Positions 11,941 through 24,104 of a stretch of 64,000 nt of DNA are shown here, piece by piece. The stretch comes from Hirundichthys speculiger (taxonomy: Eukaryota > Chordata > Actinopteri > Beloniformes > Exocoetidae). Location of the stretch: the NCBI GenBank assembly GCA_018398805.1, contig JAGFBZ010000940.1, forward strand, positions 596,001-660,000, in the 5' to 3' direction. How positions within the stretch are numbered: the first letter of the stretch is position 1; the number at the start of each line of letters is the position of its first letter. The notes beneath the pieces are model-generated. The model was not told where the DNA came from. It saw only the letters and a list, made by a program, of their open reading frames with translations, and made no database searches. A program made the position numbers and the translations under genes.

Positions 11941-14900
11941 AGTTCATGTACACACACACTGATGAATTCAGTCTCAACATTAGTTTTTCTCCCAGTAAAA
12001 CTGCTACTGGATGTCAAGGGCTGTATTATTATGAACTATTCTTTCATGTTTAGACAAGAGCTTCCCTAGTGTTTTAAGTTTATAATGTAGTTGCATTATA
12101 GCTCATAGAAAATAGCTGTTGCTATCCTATTTATCTGACTTCTCACCAACATGCTGCACATTCCTGAAGGAGGGAGGCGGTTATGTAGTAATACTTCTGC
12201 ACCGGCAACCTCCTTGTTAACATCAGCTGCTCCTTCCTTCCAAACACTTGTTTCTGCCGAGCGAGTCTGACATAACTCACCTTTTTTTCCAGTTTTTCCA
12301 CTGATGCCTTGAAGCAACAGCCTTCACTTCCAGATGCTGTTGACTGAGCTGTGAACAGGAGCAGACATCTGTGATGCGTGGGCTGAGTGGTACAGTCCCT
12401 CGCTGCAAATGTCACTCGCATCCATCTGTTTCTGTAAAATGAAGCCTGTGATGGAGCTGCATCTCCAGGATCTCCAACAGCTCATGAAACTACAGGATCG
12501 AGATCTAGAAGGATCTAGAAAACTTGCAGCACATTTAGTATTACCTCATACGTTATTGTCCTGAAGGCACCATCGCTGGTTTGGATGGTTGAGCCTGGAT
12601 GTGCTTCTTCTTTGAGCTTATCAGTGAGGTATTTCTCCTCGGTTTAGCCGAATAGAAGCCTATTGTTGGTCATGATGATGTAACATTTTTATCAAACACA
12701 GAGAAACTCTGACATGGTCATTCATCTAAAAATTGAGCACGTGCATGTGATTCAGTCACATAGTATAAAGGGTTGGAAACCATTTTAATGAGGGACGCTG
12801 GGGTCATTTTCTGCTGCTTGATATGAGAAAGTAAGATTTAATATGATTTTCATACAATTTATCTAAATTCATTTAAATCTTTTTTTTTAAAGCTTTTCTT
12901 TTTGTTTGTATTGAGCCACTTTTACACTTCTTGGACACATCTTAACAGGCCAGTTTTACACCAAATGAAACTGCCTGTATAGATAATTGATAAAAGAAAA
13001 AATATCAGTTTATATGCTTTTAATGATAGAAAGATGATACATAAGAAACTATTGAGAAGGATGCCATGTTTCTGGTAGTTTTATTTTTTAAAGAAGCTAA
13101 TGAAGTTATTACCTCAGTTAAGGGAACAGGCATGGTTGCAGCGCTGGAAAGAAACCTGACTGGTTTGAGTGGTAGTAGATGTAGCTTTGCAAACAGCTTT
13201 TGTTCTGCAACTAGACTCAGTTCCGAGAATATTATTCTAAATCAGTGCAACACCGTTTCCTTTCCAGTTTTCTTGAAGTCTCCTTTAAAGTTGGCAGCTG
13301 TGAATTAAACCAAGGATCCAGCCTCCTGTCACTGCAGTGTTAATAGAAATCCAGGTCAGGGCCAAATTATGACATCAGAATACTCCGAGACGATTACAAA
13401 ATAAGACATTAGTCAAAAGTTCATTAGTCTTTAAAGAAAGATAGAAATCCAAGGTGGAAAAACAGGATGTATCTAAATGTCTGAGAGCAGATTTTTATTT
13501 TTTTTATTGCTTTATTTTGCTTTATTGAGACAGAGAGAGGATGGAGGACAGAGAGAGGAGAGCACACACATGACTTGGTTTAATGCTAGAGGAAGGTCAG
13601 ATATCAGTGAAGGTTATGGTTAAGTATTATCACACCTGACCACAGAGAAAGTGGCAGCCTGCATGGGTTTAAAAGGTCTTGATTTCATCCAGAAAATGCA
13701 GAAGGACATCAGAACAGCATGGCTGCAGGAGTCTGCTGGACAGCACTTTCTGGTTCACTGAAGCCTCCTAAGACACTCGGGTTTATAGCAGCACCAGCAC
13801 TCATATCCTGGCAGGTGACCGGTCACTACGTCCATTTCTCACTTCTTAGCCAAGCCACAAAGCACATTTAAACATATTACACGACATATTACATTTGACA
13901 GTGAGATCCTCTCACACAGTGACAATATTTGCAGCACTGTTACCCATCCAAACCTTTTAATCACACTACTTTTTTATCAGGAATTTCCCAGATACAAAAG
14001 CTTCTGTGGTGTATGGCCTCAGAATCAATGAAGGGAGCGTGGTCGTCAGGAGGAGCAGTGATGATCCAGGTGAACAGGACGGGGATGAAATATTACGGTG
14101 TTCAGGTCCATTGGGAGACTGGCTGTGTTGCTTTTACACCTGGTTGTAAAGTATTTAGCTCTTCAAAACCTTCTGGGGCTTTAGAAGTTTCTTTGTCTCA
14201 ACCATGTGCTCAGGGCTTGCAGCTGATCTTTGCCCTGTATGTTACCACACATGACTGTGTTGAGCACTACTGAGCATCTTTCCTCGTCTACTGGGAAACA
14301 GTGATGATGTCATCTCCGCTCAGGGAGGTAATTACCTTCCTTTCCTGGATTGTCAAGCTGGATGGAGGATTTTTTTTTTTTTTGCACTGCTAATGTTACT
14401 TTCATTCTTAGCTGCTGAATTAGTTGCATTAATTAGGTCTACCCCTGATGGTTACTGTAGAAAAATGGCAAAGCTGAGTGTAAAAATCTCTCCCCAGCTG
14501 GATGAACTGGTCCTACATTTCCATGTGTGGTGTTCTCACTTATTTGTTTGGTAGAGTCAGATGTTTTGCTCGCTGTCAACTGCAAAATTTGAAACTTGCA
14601 TTTCTTGCTATTCTAAATTTGTGAAAGCTGTGCCTTTTTTCAGTAATGTTGGAAACCTCCTCTGAGATTGTATCTGGGAGGGCTGTTGACAGTTTCAGGT
14701 GGATCTGATCAGTCCGGTAAAGTGGTCCTGTCTTATTCTTTCAACCAGCAGCTGCTTTTGTGCCTTCAATACTATTTGCTCAGCATCATTTAACTGTTTT
14801 AACAGGATTTGATTTTTAAGCTGTTGGAGAAGATTCTCTGTTGTCTGCGTCATAGAAGAAAAAGGAGATGGTTTCTGTAGTCTGCAAGCTTCCTTGATAT

Positions 14901-14990
14901 CTTTTTTTCACTTTTTTGCTGTGCCCTATAAAGTACGGTGGGATTTGATGTGATTTGGAACTGTACAACTAAACAGAGTTGAAAAAGTGA
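11941..14990. other. Intergenic, no gene recognised
   Basis: The frames are short and without recognised motifs. The frame at 13929-14273 (114 codons) has no family signature and ordinary intergenic composition. Poly-T runs occur near 14373. Confidence 0.4.
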
Positions 14991-15008
14991 ATTACAGTTT
15001 TTTACAAC

Positions 15009-15028
15009 TGTGTGTGTGTGTGTGCCCT

Positions 15029-15072
<44 letters not shown>
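15009..15072. repeat. (TG)n and (AG)n compound microsatellite
   Basis: TG repeats interrupted by CCCT and followed by an uninterrupted run of AG. Confidence 0.9.
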
Positions 15073-15074
<2 letters not shown>

Positions 15075-15659
15075 TTGGACAGCCCTCCTTCAGCCTGAGC
15101 CTGCAGGTGGTGCTTCAGTTCCTGAAGCTTTGTTAGTAAATGCTGCAAATCCTGAATTCATATTCACATAAGTCAAATCAATCATTAAAGATTTCATCAG
15201 AGCCAGTCTAATAATACTTTGACCCACATCATCAATAAACCCACACTTAAATCTTCACAGTGCTGGAAATGGCTGTTAGCCAAAAGTAAAATATTGTTCT
15301 TCCTGTAATCCTGTATTGCATATTATAAAAAAAAAAACCGATAGATCATAGTCATGTGGAGATATGAACTTTTTAAAGACACTCTGCTTCAGGCACAGTC
15401 ATCTTTTTGAAAACCATCAGAGGGCGACTATATTAGAGTATGGTGAACATTTAACACCAACAGATTACCAACAGCTATTGTATCAATAATTTATCAGGGT
15501 TTTATGTGCATGGTCATGGTCATGCTCTACAGGCATATTTCATGTTTTATTTGACTGCAGAAGTACGACAGATTTAAGGATTGTGTGATTTGCATCAACT
15601 TTGTTTCAAGCACAGAGGAGACAAAGTTTTATTTCAAGTTGATATTCTAAAAGCTGGTC

Positions 15660-16890
15660 CACCTCAACAAGCAGGTCAGTACCTTTCAGGACCCATTACA
15701 GTTTGCATATCGTAATGGGCTTGGGGTGGAAGACGCCATCATCTACCTGCTTCACAGAGCCCACTCTCATCTGGACCAATCAGGCAGCACTTTGAGGGTC
15801 ATGTTCTTTGATTTCTCAAGTGCTTTTAATACAATTCAGCCTGCGTTGTTATGTGAGAAGCTCCATAAGTTCCAGGTGGATTCCTCCACAACCTCCTGGA
15901 TTTATGACTACCTCACAAACAGACCACAGTTTGTGAGACTGAAAGGTTGTGTGTCTGAGATGGAGGTCAGCAGCATCGGAGCACCACAAGGAACTGTTCT
16001 CTCACCATTTCTCTTCACGCTCTACACCTCTGACTTCCAGTACAACTCTGAGTCCTGTCATCTGCAGAAATACTCTGATGACTCTGCAGTTGTTGGGTGT
16101 ATCAGCAACGGACAAGAAGCCGAGTACAAAGAACTGATCTGTCAGTTTGTGAAATGGTGTAGTAACAATCATCTCGTATTAAATACCAGCAAAACTAAAG
16201 AGATGATTGTTGACTTCAGGAGGAGCAAGAATCTACACAGCAGTGTTTCCATCCTGGGAAAGGAGGTGGAGGTGGTGGAGGAATACAAGTATCTTGGAGT
16301 TCAGCTTGACAACAGACTGGAGTGGAAATGCAACACAGAATACATCTACAAGAAAGGTCAAAGCAGACTCTAGTTTTTAAGAAAGTTGAGATCTTTTAAT
16401 GTCTGCACCAAGATGTTGCACATCTTCTATAGGTCTGTTGTTGAAAGTGCAATCAGCTTTGCAGCCATCTGCTGGAGCAGCAGCATCAGAACCAGAGACC
16501 TTAACAGAATCAACAAACTGATCAGGAAAGCTGGATCTGTGCTGGGTGTAACTCTGGAGCCGCTGGAACTGATTGTACAAAAAAGAATGCTGCACAAGCT
16601 GATGAAGATGAGGAAGGACTCTTCACACCCTCTCCATGACACAGTGATCAAACAACAGAGTGTGTTCAGTGAGAGGCTTCTTCAGGTCCGTTGCAAGACG
16701 GAAAGATACAGAAGATCATTCCTGCCAGCAGCCATCAGCCTCCACAACAAGACTTAACACCTGTTATTATATTATTATTATTATTTCTGTCTGTTTTTTA
16801 TTTAAAAAAAAAAAAAAAAGAGAGAGAGAGCCCTTACTACATTGAATTTCCCTTTATGGGATAAATAAAGTATTTTTCATTTCATTTCAT
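15660..16890 (+). pseudogene. Rex1/CR1-group LINE, 5' truncated, reverse transcriptase with one frameshift
   Basis: The reading frame from 15726 carries reverse transcriptase motifs in order: MFFDFSSAFNTIQPALL, GAPQGTVLSPFLFTLY, and YSDD (Y-S-D-D at the catalytic A/Y-D-D position). LNTSKTKEMIVDFRR and YLGVQLD follow. After a stop/frameshift near 16373 the thumb and C-terminal region continue (FYRSVVESAISFAAICW) to 16757. The 3' end has TTTCCCTTTATGGGATAAAT and an (ATTTC)n tail ending near 16890. This is a non-LTR retrotransposon without its 5' half and endonuclease, and not a host gene. The clade name is from motif style. Confidence 0.85.
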
Positions 16891-17504
16891 GTGGTTGAAT
16901 CAATCATCCTCTAGTCCAACAAGACAAAAAAGACAAACAACAGGTCAAGGAAAGACTAACAGAGAATATGAAGTTTTTTTTTTTTTTTTACTTTATTGTT
17001 CTTTCTCCAATATAAAGGTAATTCGTTGATTATTGACTATTTTAGCTATTTCAACATCATTGTTGGCCCTTTCCCTACAGCAAGGATTTAAGGATACTTT
17101 ATTGTCATTCTGACCATGAAAACATGAAAAGAACAGAACACTGTATTCAGTGTAATTACTGATCTTCTTGTAGAATATAAACCAAGAAGAACTCTGATAT
17201 CTTTAGGGGTCAGTCAGCTGGTTGAACCTCCAGTCTGAAGTAAACAGGATAAAAATGCATTGATGTTGAAGACGGATGGAATAAACATTCTGTTGATACT
17301 AAATGTGCTCCAACTCCAGACACTTTTGAAGTTAAACTGAAAACCCAAACATCTACAGTACAGCAGCAGCCAATATGCAGTGTTTATAAGAGTTTGAGGT
17401 TTTCCTTTGTTATAACAGGTAAAAACAGCAATAAAATGTCAACAGTTTTTTTTTTGTTGTTGTTAATCTATAATTTCATAAATGCACAAAACTATAGTTT
17501 GATG
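16891..17504. other. Intergenic with short repeat pieces
   Basis: AT-rich with poly-T near 16976. About 17080-17165 (AAGGATACTTTATTGTCATT) resembles a common fish repeat tail. No gene was recognised. Confidence 0.35.
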
Positions 17505-17635
17505 GTAAATGGATGGACTTACATTTCTATAGCGCTTTTATAGTTTACTGACCACTCAAAGCACATACAGCATGTGTCACATCCGAGGCTACCATGCAAG
17601 GTGCCACATTAGGGTGGTCCTTATTTCTCAACTTT
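17505..17635 (-). repeat. SINE 3' tail, inverted
   Basis: TGGTAAATGGATGGACTTAC, TATAGCGCTTTTATAG and GACCACTCAAAGC form the reverse complement of the tail of the fish SINE seen at 33203-33379 and 34392-34445 (CTTTGAGTG...). Confidence 0.55.
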
Positions 17636-18289
17636 TGAAAGTTCATGCTCTCACCCCACCAATGTGTTAGGATAAATGAAAAAAAAAATGGGCAAAATTT
17701 TATCAATATTGATTAATATTTAGAGGTCGCTCAACACCTTTGAAGTCTGACATATTCTGTGCATATTCGGGAGTGTATTATGATAATTTGTCCAAACATG
17801 TCTGATGGCTTAATAATGATCATTAATGTGCGCTTATGTCAGCATTGGACTTACCTGACTATGACACAATTTGCATTATATTCATGCTGAACATGCATAA
17901 AATTGATTCCAACAGGAATTCCATATTATCCATGCAAATTTATAATGCTCATTTGCTGACCTGATCTGCTGAATCCGGTATTTTTCCAGTAACATGATGA
18001 TGGGAGCAATTTTCATAGCAAGTTCTGTTTTAGTTGTGATTCATCTATCAAAGGAAGAGCACTTCATGCGCACGAACAACAATAGAGTGAGGGCTGAGAC
18101 AATGGCAAAAAGCAACACGAAGCAGGTCTGCTTTATGGTTACTTGGGTCGGAAGAGTCGAAATAACTAGAACAAAATTACCCTCCAAGAAGCAAGTTTTA
18201 TGTGTGTTGTTATATCAGCATAAAACATTGAAAAACACTGTACATGAAAGTGCAATAGCGGTAATCGAAGAAGTCTTGGTATTCTGAGA

Positions 18290-18830
18290 CAAGGCAAGGA
18301 TTCCCGTTCGTCCTGAACATCATGCTATAAAACAACTGGAAACACTTCATAGACCAGTTGGGAGACTTGTTTGATATTGCACATCAAGATGCTCTCATTC
18401 TTGTGAAGAATCCAGAAGATAGAGATTTTCTTCTTTCCCAGAGAGAAAAAGGACGCCATAGATGTATGGGCTCAGCTGATAAGGTGAAAAACACAAAAGG
18501 CTACAACAAGCACAACAAGAGAAGATATTGATGAATAAAACAGTAGCATTGACTGCTTCAGAAGATAGTACTGCGGAGGAGGAAGATATTGATGATGATT
18601 CTGTGAATTATGCTGTGCGGCCTGCATGTGATCCGCAATCCACTTCCAAACCAACAAAAAGGGCTTAAAAAAACATTGTTAGCCCTGAACTGGCAGCTAC
18701 TTTGGACAGAACAAAGCTATCTGATCGAAAGGCAACATTTGTGCTTGCTGCGACCGCCAGAAGCCTTTAGAAATGACATTCAGGATTTCACCATCAACAG
18801 GTCATCTATCCGCAGGGCCCGGTTTAGTCT
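18290..18830 (+). pseudogene. Decayed coding strip of a probable transposon protein
   Basis: Two stretches read like protein despite stops and shifts. Around 18340-18480: HFIDQLGDLFDIAHQDALIL then QREKGRHRCMGSADKV. Around 18680-18820: PELAATLDRTKLSDRKATFV then, after a one-base shift, NDIQDFTINRSSIRRAR. I recall similar uncharacterised proteins in multicopy elements of fish and invertebrates, but cannot name the family. It is broken by in-frame stops near 18527, 18667 and 18767. It runs into an L2 3' end. Confidence 0.45.
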
Positions 18831-18852
18831 CCGACAGTTTAGTCTCCGACAG

Positions 18853-18999
18853 TGGGAGTTTTTTTACTTGACATTATCCTTGTTTAGGATTCAATGTTAT
18901 TTTTTAGTTAATGATATTTGCTCGGAGGTCATCCTCTGGGTCTCTGTAGTGACAATTGACGTCGTAACAGATGCTATACAAATGAAATTGAATTGAACT
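18853..18999 (+). repeat. L2-type LINE 3' end fragment
   Basis: GTGGGAGTTTTTTTACTTG, then TAATGATATTTGCTCGGAGG, then CTCTGGGTCTCTGTAG and ACAGATGCTATACAAATG: the same terminus as at 32.2-32.6 kb, with a small deletion. Confidence 0.7.
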
Positions 19000-20553
19000 G
19001 ATGGAGATCAATGACTGCAAAGTAGTGGTATATATATAAATGTATATATATATAAATGTATTGACAGGTGACAGAAGTGTGATGGTAGATGGAAAGAGGA
19101 CTATTATACCGTTGTGGACCAGGAGGTAGCAAAGGTTAATAAGGCTGAAGTGAGGAGGGCATTGAAGAGGATGTGGTGGGGATGTGAATGGAAAAGCCTA
19201 AAGGAAAAGATGTAAGGCTGCATACAGCTCAAACTGATATGACAATACAATAAACTTTTATATATAGCCTCTATCTAAGTTTTTAAAACTTGTGTGGAGA
19301 GTCCAGCTATGGCTTCAAAATAATTTCTTTTTAATTTTAATTTTAAAAATAATTAAATTGCACTGGTGATAAGATAGTTATCACCAGTGAATAACTAGAA
19401 GACTAACCACAGTGAAAAGCTGGGGAGGGTTTGCTCCCTGGCATTCAGAGGACTTTACTGAATGATTAACCTTCTCTGTGAGTTGGTCGCCATAGCTGGC
19501 AAACTGCCCCTGAGCGAAGCTTTGTGAGGCCTCTTTTCTTCCTTTGTTTGATGAGCCAATGAGGCAGGGTATCCAATAAGCCTGTCACTTTGACTTAATC
19601 TGTTTTCTGCCCGGCCGTGGGGTAGAAGTCACTTCTTAGTTTGATCACATTTGAATGCAAACAAGACCAGGAGGCTGGTTGTGCATCACATCAGAGGGCC
19701 TGAGAGCTTTTCTGAAAGGAACTGCCTGTAGTCAGGGAGAAAAATGTGACAGGCAACTCTTTCACTTCTCACCATCCAGAAAATCTGTAAAAATATTGTC
19801 CCTTTTTAAAGTTCACTCTTCTTTCTGGAGCCTAAACCAACACACCAAGTTGTTTAGCATCAGCTTCGCCACGAGAGTGCTTCTGGGAGGCGAAATATGG
19901 AGCCAGATTGTTGGTGCTGCAACCAGTAAGACTTCCAGTCCAGCTATAGACACATTTATGGACTGACATCTTGCCAAATGAAATGAGGGAACTGTTTTGA
20001 AAGTCTAGTGCCTCAGTGTGTCAATGCTCTGATCTGCCTCAACCACCAAAAAACATATCCGTGTGTGTTTAATGTGCTTTCAATAGGACTGGACAAAAAA
20101 ATGATACTAATGTATTTTTTGACAGTATACACAGGGACAGAAAAGTCAAAAATATACATGGCAATTAAACATGTTTTTATTTCTAAAAGTGTTGACTGTA
20201 ATATTGATTACAGGAGTAAAGAACATATAATATTAGAACGTGTTTGCATCCAGTCAACAAGTGTATTTTTCTTCCCACCAATCTTTCATCAGATATACTT
20301 TTTTCTTATACAACTGAATTCCTACTAATGTTTTCTTGTTAACATGTTTTCTGTTTCTGTCCTGTTTCTGTCCGTCCAATGTTGTTATTGTTGTTTCTTT
20401 TATCAGACAACACAATGAGTCATTTGCATTGTCACTAGCTTAGCTAATGTTCAGAGTTTAACCCTGAATTACAAAAACATGGCACCGCTTCTCTTATTCT
20501 TTTTTTTTCTTGCTTCTTTTTTTTTTTTTTTTTACTTGCAGGAGTACTTTTTT
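19000..20553. other. Intergenic, no gene recognised
   Basis: It contains a 12-bp perfect hairpin (19361-19389). 19390-19650 is compositionally balanced and repeat-free. Poly-T runs occur near 20500-20533. No coding motif was found. Confidence 0.4.
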
Positions 20554-20851
20554 ACGGAGCCCTGGAGGGGACATGAAGGAAAAAAAAAAATCTGAGAAAA
20601 CGTATGCACTGGAGACAAACACTAACTGGAGATCTCGAGTTTGAAACTGGAGATCTTGAGTTTCAAACTCGAGATCTCGAGTTTCAAACTCGAGATCTCC
20701 AGTTAGTGTTTGTCTCTAGTGCATACATTTTCTCAAAAAAAAATTTTTTTCCTACTTTTTCTCAAAAAAAAAATGTTTTTCCTACATTTTCTCAAAAAAA
20801 AAATTTTTTTTCCTATTTTTTTTTTCCTTCATGTCCCCTCCAGGGCTCCGT
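20554..20851. mobile_element. Fold-back (long inverted repeat) element
   Basis: The outer arms ACGGAGCCCTGGAGGGGACA and the inverse at 20826-20851 match. An inner palindrome centred near 20660 has arms of about 45 bp containing GTATGCACTGGAGACAAAC and AGATCTCGAGTTT motifs. Between the arms on the right side a CTCAAAAAAAAA...TTTTTCCTA motif is repeated three times. A possible 8-bp duplication flanks it (ACTTTTTT and ACTTTTTC, one mismatch), so hAT origin is possible but not proven. Confidence 0.7.
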
Positions 20852-21099
20852 ACTTTTTCTCATGTGCACTATCATCTTCTTGCTGTGGACTCTTATTTCA
20901 CCAGCTTAGCTCTGTTTGCACATCTTCTTTTTTCTTATCTGTTTACATTCGTATGTGGGGACTCCAGATGCAGCCATGGTCCCGTTGTTTATTCCGGGGA
21001 TCAGCTGATCAGCTGGATCAGCTCTACGGAGAGACCCGATGACCCCGTGACCTGAGGAGGAAGAGATGGGGGACCATTTTTCGTTTCCTAACTTTTACT

Positions 21100-21445
21100 A
21101 CTCTTTCTTCATGGTGTGGCTCATCAGCTGTATAACTCTGTAGTTGCTACAGCTCTGGACATCACCCTTGTCCTTGAAAACTAGCACTAGTACACTTTTC
21201 CTCCATTCGTCATACATTCTTTAACTCTAAGGTGCTGTTGAACAATCAAGTTGAAAAGTTCACTCCCTTCTCTTTTAGACACTTTTATACTTCCACTGGT
21301 ATTTCATTAAAACCAATTGCCTTCCCATTCCTCATTCTCTCCAAAGATGCTTTTAAATCAATCATACTGATTCTTGGCAGGTGCTGTATCTTCCACCCTT
21401 CTCTGTCCAGTCTCTTTCAGATTGCATTGTGCTCCTTCCTCTTCT
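21100..21445 (-). pseudogene. RTE-like LINE reverse transcriptase fragment
   Basis: On the minus strand, with frameshifts, it reads RMRNGKAIGFNEIPVEV, then WRKSVLVLVFKDKGDVQSCS and NYRVIQLMSHTMKK. This matches the GKA.GPD.IPVE and GD...C.NYR.I motifs at the start of RTE-type reverse transcriptases. Several stops are present; the copy is dead. Confidence 0.72.
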
Positions 21446-21461
21446 TAAAGTACATATTCAC

Positions 21462-22430
21462 CAGTGACGTGCAATCAGGGGAGGCAGCTGTCAATCTCTA
21501 GAAGAAAAAAAGTTAATTATAAAGTATAATAAATGTTGATGTTTGTCAGTTGGTATGTATGATAAACCCTTTTTCATTTTAATCCAGTAATGAATTGATT
21601 TTTTTTTTCCAATTAAGAATAGCATGTGGAAACCTTCTTCATCAGCAGCTTGTGTTGGTATATTAGCATTTGGAAGCTACTTCGTCGATTCATCGTCTGG
21701 GGTTTTCTGTGGTTAGTTAAACCTTGCACCTTGCTATTCAGTGAGCTATATTATTAAATTAGATACAATTAACAGCGAAAGACTTGAGTAATGCGTTAAA
21801 AGTTTCACAAGAAAATCTGTTGGACTAACTTTAATAAATCTGGGCTTGTAGCGCTAGCTACCCATGCTAGCGCTTTAGCAGTTACCACTACAATGTTATT
21901 GAGAGATATAAACTCTTCAAGTCTGGCCAGTAAAATAAAAATGTGTGAAATGAAGTCAGCTAGTGTATACAGGTTTTTTTCTATGATTTCAGAAGGTTGT
22001 CATCATTTGCTTGAGACGTTACAGCATTATAAATTCTGGTTAGCTGTGTTTTCACCAACAACTTGAAGAAGTGTAAACATGTTATAAACATGTGGATTTC
22101 CACATGTCCCATTCAAATACAGAGATTGAGATGCGCCATGAGGCAGCAGTTTCCTGGGCTTCTCAGTGGACCCCGTTATCCCTCACAAACTGCGATGGTA
22201 TTAGATTCAAATAGTGTGTTGCTGTCCCTCTGTAGATCGCAAATAAACCGTTTTCAAACACTCATTGTGTGCTCTGCTGTTTCATAATCTGGATAATGTG
22301 TGAAATGTATTTCTGTATAGTGTTTAGGCTCAGGGATTTATCATAAAACTGCAGTAAAAAAGTCACTGGGTGAAGTGAACAGTACTCCTGCCTCATGGCA
22401 GAGGGCGCTGGTGAGCCCACAGATTCTTGC
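21462..22430. mobile_element. Possible hAT-type element, right end not resolved
   Basis: The left sequence CAGTGACGTGCAATCAGGGG followed by AGGCAG resembles a hAT terminus common in fish. The segment near 22398 (GCAGAGGGCGCTGGTGAGCC) resembles interior parts of such elements. No matching right end or target duplication was found, so the extent is approximate. Confidence 0.35.
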
Positions 22431-23229
22431 ACTACCTACCACCTTCTTCGTTCTTGTTTATAATTCATTTACAATCCGCCTGATCAAAATGGAAAGTTAC
22501 ATTTCTAAGCTGAGGAAAATTCACAAAACTGGACTCTCAATCAAAGCAAGAGGTAATCACTGAAGGAAGAGCAACGCCAGAGCTGAAAATTTTACGAAAT
22601 AAATTTTGACATCAAATGAAATATAAAACAGAGCCCATTGTCTGCTGTCAATCAAATTATGATTAAGATACTCTTTCACCTTTATTTGTATTTGTAAATC
22701 TGATTGTAAAAGAGTCAGATTTACCAGCTGTCATCCATCTCCTCCTTGCAAGATACTGTGGTGATGCAATGCTAATTCAGAAATTAGTTCTATCAATTAA
22801 TCAATTCTATGAAGACAACGTCACATCTGGATGTATTTTTTCTACTATAATACATTTTACTGCAATTTTCTGTTAATAACATAGGGAAGGAGTTGGCAGT
22901 AGACAGTCTTCAAATTTAATTTTGTTTTTCATGTTGTGCAACGTTCAGCTTTGCATTTAGTTTGCAGTTTTTAATATCTTTTACAACAACACTAAGAGGA
23001 AAGGACATTGAGGAGATCAGTATCATTTAAGTATCGATATGACTTCCAAAAGTCATGATATGTACACAGTCTTAATAAAAAAAAATCAAAATCATTAGCT
23101 TTCACAGCAAGCAGAGAATCTCAGTCATCAAGGTCAAAGTATGACACTGGACAGTTTAAAACGTAGAAACACAAAACACATAAAATTGTACCAAACAACA
23201 TAAATATATAAAATGGATTAAAAAATAAA
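22431..23229. other. Intergenic, no gene recognised
   Basis: AT-rich; no coding motif or element ends seen. Confidence 0.35.
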
Positions 23230-23470
23230 TAAATAAAAACAGTCATGCAGGTATTTAAGAAGCCAGTGTCAGCAGGTACAAAAGAGTTCTTATATCAGTC
23301 TAATATCTTAAGGAGATCCAGAGGAGCATGGCCTGATGGGAGCTAAGAGAACTCTGAAAACAGAGGGTGACCAGGGTCGGCCAAAACTGGCTGGGCCCTC
23401 TTCAGGGACCTGATCTTGTACAGGGCAAGGAGGCAGTTCATGGAAGTAGCTGTTATTTTTCTACTCACAT
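23230..23470 (-). pseudogene. LINE C-terminal fragment (Rex1/CR1-like)
   Basis: The minus-strand reading ALYKIRSLKRAQPVLADPGH then PLFSEFS, a stop, LPSGHAP matches the conserved LINE end (K-R-A...DPSHPL...LLPSGRR). It contains a stop and is truncated. Confidence 0.5.
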
Positions 23471-24100
23471 TAACCACACACTATAAACAGACTTATTTTC
23501 CTGTGTGAGTAACCCATATCAACAAATAAAGGAAAAAGTAAGAACAGATTCAATGAAACAACAATAAAACGTCCTCATAAAGATACTGTTCACGTTAAAG
23601 TTCCCAAGCTTACAGGAAAAAAATACATATGAGGTGTCAGCGTCCACTTGATGCCCAAAGGCCAGCTCGTAAACGATAACAGTGCCCAGCATTGATGAAG
23701 AGTCCTCCACAATCTCCAGTCCAGTCCAACGTCCACTAGAAAGATTACATTCTGATATTTCCTAAAAGTCACCTACTTGGTTTTACGAACATCTCTAAAG
23801 GGAATGACTGACACCAATAAAACTATTGATAATAGATCAACAATAAAATAAGTTAAAATCAAAAAACACACAAAAGATAGTTGAAGGGACATACCTCTCC
23901 AGAAAACCAACCAAGAAAGCTGTTGAGTTGGTGTAAGCACCTTAAAATAAAACAATATATTTGACAACTTGTCTGTACAGTAATTGGCGATACAGCTACA
24001 AATATCAAGAATGATCCTGTTTGATCCTGTTTCTCACTCACTGATATTGTTGTACATATGAAAACTACAAGTTCTTCCAACTAAATTGTTGAAAGAGGTG
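23471..24100. other. Intergenic, no gene recognised
   Basis: Short overlapping frames only, no family motifs. Confidence 0.35.
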
Positions 24101-24104
24101 CTTT

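Noticed and set aside
13929..14273. 114-codon frame as a possible host gene
   Set aside because: No family motif, no splice partners and composition like surrounding intergenic DNA.
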